From NCBI GenBank assembly GCA_001949185.1, contig BDGG01000010.1:1311773-1375772 (forward strand): 64,000 nucleotides of DNA. Reading direction: 5' to 3'. Of this stretch, positions 23,406 to 34,200 are shown one piece after another. The DNA is from Ramazzottius varieornatus. Taxonomy: Eukaryota > Tardigrada > Eutardigrada > Parachela > Ramazzottiidae. The position numbers were made by a program, and so were the translations under genes. The notes under the pieces are model-generated. The model saw only the letters and a program-made list of their open reading frames with translations. It was not told where the DNA came from and ran no database searches. Every line of letters starts with the position of its first letter. Position 1 is the first letter of the stretch.

Positions 23406-25093
23406 GCTCAAGCAGAGCAATCCTAATTTATATATACTGCTATCCATTTATTTTCACTGTACGCTCTCGCGTTCGCCCAGTTTCAGACCGAATTGGTTCA
23501 AACTTTGCCCAAAATTCAGGAATGTTGTCTAGCTGTCGCCAACGTGGTCGGTTTTTCAGTTTCCCATTCTGTAGTTCAGCTTTTGATTTTTTCTTGCAAT
23601 TTTCATGGCTCCTGCGTGTTTTTATGATGCGGCTCATTGCCTAGCAAACTGGCAAATACTTTAGGCAGCTCCATTCCCGACGTCTATGTGCGCTGCTACA
23701 TAGATCTTCCTGTGGAACTTTTCCCGATAGTCACAAGCGAGGAACTCAACAAGGTTCGTTCCAGTTCCGTCCACTATTTGGAACTTGTGGTTCAGACCTA
23801 CTCGAGCTTCACCTCATTTCGCTGATCTAATGATTTTGGGACAAATGGTTTCCCAGCGGACCGAACTTTCCCGAAGGCCACATTTAAAGCTGTAGAGAGT
23901 GGTCGGTGGGTAGATCAAAGCGACTCTCGCAGCGGTCAAGGCCGTGACACTCTTTGGCCTCTGTTAGTTAAGGTAAACGGGGGGGGGGGGGNNNNNNNNN
24001 NNNNNNNNNNNNNNNNNNNNNNNNNNNNNNNNNNNNNNNNNAACGGGGGGGGGGGGGTAAAAGAGATAGTAGATAGCTGGCCCACTGAAACAATGTGTCA
24101 TCGGACACCTCGTTTGCGCTCCAAACTGGATGTCAAGCCTGAGAAGTTCTTCCGAAACAAACGTTTTCACAAACCGTACACGCACGACGGGAAGTTATGG
24201 GCCGGTAAAAATTATGAGGCCAGGCGGAAAAGACGGCAAAATGGAATTTCAAATGTACAAAAGTGTCCAAAAGTGCATCACTGTGAATCAGTCCCGTAGG
24301 TACGTGCTTCCGTACCGCCGTATCGAAAACGCCTGGTCCCATAATTTTTACTGACCCCATAATTCCCCGTCGTGCGTGTACTAGATGAAACTTTCAACTT
24401 TGCAAGTTCGAAAGAACGAGAAACGTATGACAATCAAGCACTAAGTTATAAGAAGAAAACCACTCGCAGGTCTAAAATCTCTGCTCTCTGGCCCTTCTCA
24501 ATTCTGGCCGCAACATCGACAGAACTGCTCGCACAGTACACTGCTAATTTCTTTTGGTTTTGCGTTTGGTGTTGAACGATACTCTATTCTTTCGGCTATT
24601 TGTTTATCTTCGTCGAAAATTTCTCGTACGAATTGGTTTGAGTATTTTACTCAACGAAGTACATCGCGGGAAAAATTCGGGAACAGGGATACAATGACCG
24701 TACGGCTCCGTCCCAATGACGTAACCAAACCGCTTCGACGTAATGCACTTTGATTTGATTCCTAATTGACAAGGAGGCGATCAGCTGATCGGCAAAGAGT
24801 GTGTGTGGTTCGCCAGACAGCTTGCTGTCTCGTAGCTGTAGTACTTCATGGTGCGCAATTTGAAGCGGCAACGACGTCGGATCCGATCAGCTGTTCACCT
24901 CATTGTCAATGAAAAAGTCTCAATCAAGAGTACTGAGTCACAGGGAGTAATCCAATGGTTGGGAACTTGAGATACGCGCTGCCATCATCCCAGTTCCCGT
25001 TTTCTTCCCTTTTAGCCTCCCTCGGCGGCAAAAGTACCCGTTAAGGTGCCGCCCCGCAAATTTGTTGTCAATTTCGCAATAGCCAGGTAAGGT
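23406..25093. other. Intergenic region containing an assembly gap
   Basis: No gene is seen on either strand. The region holds the 3' end of the TP53I13-like gene and an N gap at 23992-24041. Confidence 0.5.
23978..24057. other. Assembly gap (50 N) inside a poly-G tract
   Basis: Fifty N bases (23992-24041) are flanked on both sides by the same motif, AAC followed by about 12-13 G. The repeated flank suggests the scaffold was broken at a G homopolymer and the ends may overlap, so the true gap size could be zero. Open frames across it are artefacts. Confidence 0.95.
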
Positions 25094-25293
25094 TACATTC
25101 AATATACAGATTGTGAGCGAAAGCGCACTAGCGCAATTCGGTACGCACAGGAACATCGTGACATAATAGGAACAAGTTCGTCTCGTAGGCCCTGTGTTGA
25201 AAGAGTCGCACAATGTTTACATATGATGTTACGATGCTCGTATGCGTATCGAACTGTGCTAGTGCGCTTTCGCTCGCAATCTCTATAATGTTA
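25094..25293. repeat. ~200-bp foldback (long inverted repeat) upstream of AATF
   Basis: The left arm at about 25094-25165 and the right arm at about 25222-25293 are inverse copies with roughly 85% identity by eye. Both contain GAGCGAAAGCGCACTAGC. The loop is about 55 nt. No transposase is present. It ends about 100 nt before the AATF start codon, so it probably overlaps the promoter or 5' UTR. It is distinct in sequence from families A and B. Confidence 0.85.
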
Positions 25294-25395
25294 GTGACCG
25301 ACAGATCACCGCATCAAATTCCATCTACGGGGAGATCGACGATCGTCACTCGACAGTACTACGCTGAGTACGCTCTGTCTGTTCATATCAGAAGG

Positions 25396-27271
25396 ATGAG
25401 TTCGGATGAGGAGATTGATGGCGCCGAAGATGGTGACTTCGAAGATGACGGCGACTTTGAGATGGACGAAGTGGAGGAAGAGGACGATGAAGGTACCGGA
25501 GCAGTGGATGACTTGGACGGGGACGAAGATGCATCGAGGGAAGCTGAGGATGTCAGCCACTTCTCAAAGCCATCCGTTAAAGACCCGCGGAGCAACACCG
25601 AACGTGGGGAAGCCGTCCGAACTCAACTAGGTAAGTAGTCTACGTTTTCTTACCGTTGTCACACTCAGCGCGAACGTTCTAACGCATGTTTGTACTGTAG
25701 CTCTGTGGGATGGATTGTTGGAAACCAGAATAAAGATCCAGAAACCGCTGTCTGTATGTAACACTCTGCCTCATCCCACCAACTCAGCGCTCTTCGTGGA
25801 CAGGATTGATGAAGCTAGCAGAAAGCAAATCGACGATGGTAGAGACAATAAAACAGTTGCACTTTCGGTTGACTACAGTATAATATTATGAGAGGCGATT
25901 ACCTATTTGGCTTTTTTCGTAGTTCTACATGAGCTTAGAGGGTTACTGGCAGAACTGGGAGAACTACATAGCGTGTTTCTCAAAGGAAATTATACTGTGC
26001 TAAGATCGTCGAGCAGGAGGGACAGCGACGAGGAGATCGAGTCTGACACGGAGGACGATGAGGCCGAAGATAAGTCAGTCTACCTGTCTGGTCGTATATA
26101 CTCACTTCGGCGTTTCTGTTTCTTGTCTGTACGATGTGCAAATTTTGACTTCTGTACAGGGACGGTGCGGACACAAGCTCTATGAATAAGTTCGCGAACA
26201 AGTCTATGGACCTGGAAGAAATGGAGAGGCTTCTGGAAGAGAACTACCGCAGTATGGAACCCTTCCGGTGCGTCTCGCTGAATCTTATGTGCCTAGCGGA
26301 TATGATTGACGTCGTTTACGGTTGCATCCGATTTTAATGGTTCTGTCCTCGTTGTAGAAACTCAACTCTAGAAACCTGGAACAGCCGGACACAACAGTTC
26401 GCAGTTGGGACCAAGAAAGGATTTTCGTCGTTCGAACAAGCACCTGTCAAGCAGATTTCGCAGGTACGGATAATTCCTGTCAGCGAAATTAGATCGAGTG
26501 TGAAACATCACTTGTGTGTTATCATTGTCTGATATGTTTCCTGCGGTAGGTTATGAGTGACAAGGGACGTTTGATTGAGAGGACTCAGATACCGCGCACG
26601 ACCTATCGTATTCTGGGATCCACAATGAACGTTTCTGCGGACAGCATCGCTGCAGAAAATGAAAACAAGGTAAGGTTCGTTTTCCCATAATTTTCTTGTC
26701 GAAGTTTTCATGCTGTATCTTCTCCTTACAGACGGAGAAGCCTTCGGAGCCCAAAGTTAACCCCGAAATATTCGATGACGATGACTTTTACCATACCTTA
26801 CTCAGGGAACTCATCGAGCGGAAATCCGGCGATACGACTGATCCTATAGAACTAAGCAGGTAAATGGGTTTCGTCAATTTCGAAGGAGAAATTACCTGTA
26901 TCTTGCAGAAAATAGTATCGCAGCATGATATTGTGTGGGATCTTGGTTACAGGCAGCAGATCCAACTTGGCCACCTGCGGAAACGGACGAAGAAGGTGGT
27001 GGATCCAAAAGCCAAGGGCGACCGGAAGTTGAAGTTCGATCCACATCCCAAGCTGATCAGCTTTATGGCACCTCAACGTGTCTGCTCCATTACAGAACAA
27101 GCCAGGTCAGTGCCGCCCGTACTACAGTATGCCTATGAGCTATTGACTGTGACCGAACCGTCTGTTTGCAGAGATGACATTTTCAAGTCGCTGTTCGGGA
27201 AGCTCCAACGAGGACCTGCGACGGTAGAGGGAGTGGGAAACGGACTGGTAGGACTACGGCTCGTTAGGTGA
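25396..27271 (+). CDS. AATF: AATF/Che-1 (Traube, yeast Bfr2 homologue), 9 exons, 412 aa
   Basis: A nucleolar protein of early small-subunit ribosome assembly that also acts as a transcription and stress regulator in animals. Exons: 25396-25630, 25701-25838, 25923-26073, 26160-26267, 26358-26463, 26550-26669, 26732-26859, 26953-27105, 27172-27271. The first exon encodes a very acidic N-terminus (runs of E and D). Exon 2 gives the conserved [15 protein letters not shown] block of the AATF domain. Exons 7-9 give the C-terminal TRAUB domain: [16 protein letters not shown], then a [13 protein letters not shown] stretch, KLISFMAP, and [10 protein letters not shown]. At 412 residues it is shorter than the human protein (560), mainly in the variable middle. 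The ATG at 25396 directly precedes the acidic stretch; upstream in-frame codons run into the foldback and are not conserved. Confidence 0.92.
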
Positions 27272-27359
27272 TACAGTGAGACAAATTTACTTCCGGCTAA
27301 ATCTTAAGAGATGTTGTTTCGGAGTTTGAGAGATCGACAGGTTTTGTAAATTTGTGGTA

Positions 27360-27811
27360 TTAGCTCGGTTCATCATCGAACCGTTCTTCCGCTCTATACA
27401 GCGTGCCGAACTGGTCACAGGTATTAGCGACATCGTAATAATCCCATTCTTTGAGCCTTCGGGGCGGTCTATTATTATCGTATACAGCCATTTTCAGTAT
27501 GACTCTCTGCTTCATGCATGAATAATTTATCGGCTGATTAAGCAGAAAACATGACAAGTCAACAGTGCTGGCCAGAAAGCGAAGAGCTCTAACATATTTA
27601 CTTGGTCATGGTTCGACGACTGTCGAATAACTGCGTGTTAATCTGCAACTTCCGATGTAGCTCCAACACCTTCGCTTTCGGCATCGTAATAATCGTACTT
27701 TTGAGATTCAGGGGGTTCCCAACAAAGGGGAACTAAACAGCAACTGTTTGGTGGGGCATAAACCTCTTTCAGGTAAGTCTGGTCTGCTTGACCCGACAAG
27801 ATCGACGAACG
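27360..27811 (-). other. Two short minus-strand open frames with related tails
   Basis: Two open frames end in TAA at 27638-27640 and 27360-27362. The upstream one has an APPNSCC...WEPPES stretch followed by QKYDYYDAESEG. The downstream one has NNRPPRRLKEWDYYDVANTC. They share the 13-mer GATTATTACGATG in the same frame. They may be terminal exons of a small duplicated gene, or decayed copies. No start or upstream exon was found. Confidence 0.25.
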
Positions 27812-28228
27812 TTATGAAATAGTTCTTAGCAGGACTTTTTACTTGTTTTCTTGCTGAACTGATGAGTGGATTTTTGTGGTCCGAGAAGGAATTTGCGAAT
27901 GCGGCGGAAATGAGCGAAGGCTAAAACGACCGAAGCGACAGCTGGAGTTACAGTTCACATTCCGCGTTGCGCGTTATTGCATAGTTAGCGTGCTCGCTTT
28001 TCTTGTCGGACAATTTCATTCTACTCTTCGGTCTTATACTGCCATCGCAGACGGGTGTTTGTCTACTGCACCTCGCCGTCGTCATTCCTTATCAGCCCAA
28101 GATCTCTTGATTAGCCATGTCCGCTCCTCGTCCGTACTGTCCTGTCTGTTCTCCCTGATAAGACTACTTGAGCTTTTGCTGGACTGGCCTTGTAGACATT
28201 TCTTATCGTCTGTCCCACTGGCCCCACA

Positions 28229-31200
28229 ATGCCTCCTTCGTCGTCCAGCTCATTCTATCAACATGGACCGATTAGCGTCCCCACCTTCCTGTCGGCTATT
28301 AGGGAAGACTTGGAGCTTCGGACCACGGGGAACAACTCTGGATTCTCGGACGCCATGCCTTCGTGTCGAGCAAGAATACTCGCGGTGGACGAGGTAAGCT
28401 AAAAAATATGAAACTGTGCGTGGCATTTGGAAATTCTCCTTCGAGTAAACGCCGTTCGTTTCCGTTCTCCGTTTGGGAGAAGCTCGCTCTATCAAGGTGT
28501 TCCTGAAGAGAACCACAGGTTTAGCAGGGTTAGAACCACAGAGAAAAGGGGCATCTTCCAGCCAGAATGCACCATTTCGCCAAAGTCAGTGGATGGTGAC
28601 TTTACGAGGCACTTGGTCTCGTTACTCTCGTACGGCTGACTATTTTGCTGCTTGCTTGATGACGTCATGCGCTAGCTGTCACGTTCGTGTTACTGTGGCT
28701 CGACCGGAAATCAGGTGTTTCTTGACTTTTAAGAAGTTTCTGTTTGAGTCTTGGGGGTGTACGTGTTTTTCTTATACTTGGCAGGGTTTTGTTGGAGGTC
28801 TGGAACCTCTTCGCTTCGAACGGTTCAGATATGAGAAGAAAATTAGCATTTCTGTATTTGGTCTTCGGAGTCGTCGCCTGATTAACGACCGGTAATTACC
28901 AACGGTTCCTCAGATCGTTTTCAGCGAGACGCATATTTTGATGGAATGTTTTTTCACTTGAATGTTTATGGGTCAATATTCGACGGCACGTTTCGGCGAG
29001 AACTGGTGGGGCAATTTGTCACAGATGACTGACAAATAGCATTAGCGAACAGATCCCTTCAAGATGAGGCTGTAATGAAACCTTATCTCTCTGTAAAATT
29101 TCTTTTTAAGTGGCGGAACTGGAAAAATTTTCTGTTTTACAGTATTGCGAACGGGGGGTTTACTGTTTGCTGAACTAACTGAGAGATGAAAGAGGACGCC
29201 GTGAATGTTACCAGAGACAACACACAGAGTAACGTTTCGCGCTAGTTATAAATATGGTGAAAAGGAAAGGAAAGCATCACGAAGGATGAATGAAGTGGGT
29301 CAAATTGCTTCTTGACAGATCTGCCGTCAAGATCGAGACGAGACAGAACATAACTGCATATATGGCCTCTGCGGCGTCACTCCAGTGTTTGGAGTGTAGA
29401 AGCCTCACTGAAATTGATTGCATTTCAGCGCTGGACAAGCCATCAAGAATCATGGATTCCGCGGCAGATGTCTTTAGGAGTTAATGGAGCATTTTGCGAT
29501 CAATTTTTCTCAATTTTCGAAGAGGAAACGTCATAATTTCGACAATAATCGATGCCTTCTGTGATCTCCGATAATGTTTTTTAGCAACACCCAATTTAAG
29601 TCACGCATCATGTAGTGTACGATGTACACAAGAATACGCCACTACCCAGCTCGAGTTGCGCTCGGTGTATACAGCGTTACGCCGATACCCTGCATAATTC
29701 GCGCAATAGTGAGCGTGTGTAACGGAAGATGGCGCTGTCGAGAGAGAAGCTTGATGTCTTTGAGCACACCAGGGATACATGCATGCGTGATTTTTGGTAG
29801 GTATTTAATGATGGAGAACCTTGTAAGCGAACTAAGAGGAATTTGCGCGACACGAGTTTCTCTTTATCGATTTGATTTCCTTGTCTTCCCCGCAGTTGTA
29901 TCCCTGTAGGTATACAAGGGCAATGTGTCGAGATCAAAGTGCAAAGGTGCGTGTTCCGAACGAGAGAAGACACTGATCGATAGGAAAGGTACCTGCTTGA
30001 CTTCCGATAATATTTCCCGATAGAGAAGGGTATCTATACAAAGTGCTTGCGGTTATTAGTAGCCAAATCACCAACCGAAAGTGCGAGAAAATTGAACCAT
30101 CTCTTTCAACAGGCAAGCACGTGCTGTAATACACTTTCCGCTTAATTGGAGAATGCGTCTGATGTAATTGCGGTCGGTTTGGAGTGTCGACGTATATTGT
30201 TCTGTTAACTTCCTGGTTGCTTTTATAACGGACTAGTTTCCCTACAATGGTAAGCGTAAGACCGAACTGAATGTTAACCGCTGTGGTTTTCATGATGGGT
30301 TTGTTGTGGAGATGAAGTTGTTCGTTTTACAATTAAGTTAAAGTGCCGCGAGGCAAGTGAGGAACGAAATGCAGAATGTGCATACAAGCGTGGGTGGATT
30401 AAACACTAACATTAGCATTAAGTATGAGGGCTCTTCATCTGGCATTCTACACTCGCAGCATGGCGGCGTTGAGAGACTACCTGGTGCGTCAACGTGAATA
30501 GAGAGAACTGGTTTTCGTGAAGAAGGATTGACAAGGGGCCGTAGTCGCTTGTTTGTTCATGGATGGGTCTGCTATCCAAATATTGTACCATAACGTCGGG
30601 GATATGTCCTAATAACGCTTGCTGTTTGCTTGACTGGGTTTGAAAATGGATGAAATTTTATTGCGGTGTTGAAATACCACTGAGATTGACCAAGCGGAAT
30701 ATACTATGATGGCTTGCGCATCACGGAGACATGTGGTAAATATCCATAAATCTCTTTCATATTGATACTCAGTTTTTAGCAAGGGAAGGAATGGTGTTAG
30801 AAGCTCTCATAAACCCGCCTATCATTTCCTTTACCATAATAGTGGACAAAATGTATGCAAGTTCGTGAAAAGTTCTGGAGATGATAAATGTAGTGGAAGT
30901 CGCATGTTGGCACATGAGCTATGCGGGCGGATGAAAGGCTGTGACCGTGAGGACCTAGAGGATCATCCTCCCCCCTTTTGGTTCAGAGGACATGTACAAT
31001 AGGGATAACGATTGGAGTAGCTATCATTCCTCGAACAGGTCGCAAAGGTGGCGGAGGCCTTGCTCCTGTCAGCAGTACCGTGATTACCGATATATCGGTG
31101 TCGTTGACGCAAGTGAGGGATGTGAGGTCGTGCTGAAAAAATCAAGTCAACGAACGCTACGGGGAACCCTTCAACCCGGGAACCATAATCCGCTACTCTT

Positions 31201-34200
31201 TCAGTTTTTCGGTCAAGTTATTCGCCCTGATGAATTGGCTCAAATTTCCCTTGACACTGCAGAGGCAACCGACCGGCTTTCCATTATGTTGACTACACAC
31301 TCATCTTTCGTCGATAGGATTGTAGCTGTTTAGGGCTCAGAAGCTGCTTTGACTTAGAACGCAAAGCGTTCCTCAACGACCGGAAGTAAGTTGTTGCAGA
31401 TACTTTAACCCGGCTACTGTGGCGCATGCGCGAGGAAAGTAGGGCAACAGTTTCATGGTGTCTTGAAGAACTGGGCGGTACCATACAGGAGAACGTTGCG
31501 GTGGTCCGACATGGAATGAGGAAGACTGGGTTAACGAAGTACTTGAATCCGGACTCTGATATGCGTGACGATTTTAGTCGACGCAGCAAAGTAACAGATT
31601 GCAGTACTCCATAGCGCTCTTTATTGACTTTACAACTGGTTGGCTCAACCTCAGAGTACTCAGCATGCAATGTATCTTCATTCAGGCTGTTCTCCAGTTA
31701 CGGAGCTACCATTTTGATGCTTGACTTCCGTCTCGTGTCGGTAGAAGCTAGCAAGGGACTAAGCTTAGCTTGTATCGTCTCTGTTATAGTTTCGAGCGAA
31801 TGATCACAGTTGACGTGCTCGGTTGCATGAGGGAACCTTCAAGTGGATTACCTGCTCATTGCAACTCGTGCGGTGTATATCTACCTGCACTATCTGGCTG
31901 GCGAGAGTCTCTGAAATGGTGGCACTTTTAGACACGAACGCGTTCGTGAGAGTTATCTTGTCTTTACTCCTTTGATCTGTTCACTTTTCCACGTGATCGT
32001 CGACTGTCGATTTCCAACAGGAATTAATATTTGAAATCACTCCTTTATATTAATTAAAATCTCCGCTGATGGAAAAATGATGGCGACGCTTACGGCAATG
32101 GATACCAAGTCACGAAGACGTTCGGGGAACTTTTCCAACTCGTTGTATGGAAGCTTTCCTGCTGGGAGTTATGCTGGGCGATCGTTCACATTGCCGCATG
32201 GAAAGTCGTTTTCTGGTTACCGTGCTGTAAGTTCTTGCGAATGCGTTCGTTGCATGAGTCTTTTCACACTTCGAAGTTTCGGTAGTTGAGCGTTGTGGTC
32301 CTTTGTCTACCGAAAGCTGAGTAGACAATTAGCTCGAGCAAGGTGATGTGGTAATCTTCACTGGTGAGAACTCGGCAACCTGCTGAGTTCTTCATCAGTG
32401 CCTCACCTTCATCTGCGGAATTTGCAAAGTAGTATCAGAGTGAAGTGCCAAAATACGCGTGTGCGGATGGTCAGGATTAGTGATGTTGAAACGCCAGCGT
32501 GCGAAACTTTGCTTGTGGGCAGATTTGTAACACTTTTCTCAGACAAGTCCTTCTACTTCTGATAGTTTTCGTCGAAAGACCATCAAAAGAGTTCTCCACA
32601 ATTATTCTGGTGAGGTGCGTAAACTGACATGGCAATCAAGGCAGAAAGCAGAGGAAACCTAATTCAATCGTATACAAAATAACCTGCAAGTGCGCGAGGG
32701 TTGGAGTGATGGTTGTTCGACACTTCTTGTGGTTATCATCAAACGCTTATCATTACTGCTTTCGATAATTCAGTACGCTTGGCAAACATTACGGTATTAA
32801 TTTTGTTGACTTGTGTTTGGTTAGCATTTTGATTAGGCGGGTGCAGACAAGTTAGGGCCGCGTACAATGTTACGCCGTCCTCTAATCCAAGAGTGAAGAC
32901 TCATTTCAAGTACGCAACCACCGATATATTACTGAATAAATATATTACTGAATAAATCTTTCCACGTGGAAGCTTTGCAGGTCGCTAACAACATGCGTCA
33001 TAAACCATGGCTCCGAGTTGACAAAGTTCGACAAGTTTCTCGAGGAAGCTCTCAGAAGCCAAGAGGGGACTCTTAATTGGGATGACACGAAGAGCTAATT
33101 ACCATCCGCGGAGAACTTTTGTGAATTGAGGCAATTAAATGGAACTTGAGCTGTACTTGAATGGCGACGTTCTCGGTCGGTGCGTGACAGCCATCTTTGT
33201 GAAAGAAGGCTCTTCAGTAGCACACTTTTGGTGTCGCCCGGCGCTGTTCGCTGCAGGAGAGCGCACTCGCTTTCATCTGCCTAATATGTCATCCGCACTG
33301 ATATGACCCAACAGAAACGACGCCTAATTACATACAGTCCAACATATCCGCCCCTCCATCGGGCTAATTACAATCTACGACTAGACGTTTGACGCTTGAC
33401 AGATGACGCGATGCGTTATGCATTTCACTTTGATATGAAATAGATGAAGATGATTCTGCCCGGCAGACTTTTCTAACCGTGTAAATGGAAAGTGTCGCGA
33501 AAGCGTCAATTAGAAATCGACAGGCAATCAACTGATAAAGATTAATTCCGTAGATACTGTCGAAAGTGTAATGATAGACTTGTTTATTTAGACAAAACTG
33601 GAGCTCGGTTTCAGAGTCTCTCTGACATACCGTAGACGGCTTCATGAAGTTGTAATGAAATATGAGCTCGAAAAATGGCCATAATCAAACCTGATACTCC
33701 ATTGTCCAAGCTTATGAATAATAAATATGCAAAACTCAGTCAATTGTAATAAAAACACCAAATATGTTTGTGGGGTTTCATTGCGGCTTTCAACTAATTT
33801 GGTTGAATAACAGCGAATAAGTAAGAAATATCGCTTCCGTTAACAAGAGTAAAGCAGCAGTAACTAATTTTGAATAAAATGGAAGTTGTTCTTCCGCACG
33901 GTTGTTTAGTCAGACAGCTCTGATTGTCCAGAGCGAGTCATAAAGTGAACGAATTACCGTAGATTGGCAGGTCAAGTGAAAACAAGTTGGTCAGCTCACT
34001 AAGGTTACTGTGGATTTTAAAATTCATTTTCGAGAATGTGCTTTAGAGGTTTCTTGGAAGTTGTCGTAGACTGTTGCAAGCTTTATGTTGAAATTTTCTC
34101 GATGTCACCTTGGTAAGGAGCTGGCGTGCCGTATGACAAGATGTCCATTACGCATATACCTGGTACCCGGTAGAAAAGCTGACTGTCGAGACCCGCCTCA

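Noticed and set aside
23964-24185. Minus-strand frame containing X and proline runs
   Set aside because: It is created by the N gap and the flanking G tracts.
25396-27271. Initial reading of this gene as MPP10
   Set aside because: The acidic N-terminus is common to both, but the C-terminal blocks ([23 protein letters not shown]) are those of AATF/Bfr2.
28427-28895. Open frames just after ASAP exon 1
   Set aside because: They begin inside the intron after a consensus donor, have no homology, and are not phase-compatible with downstream exons.
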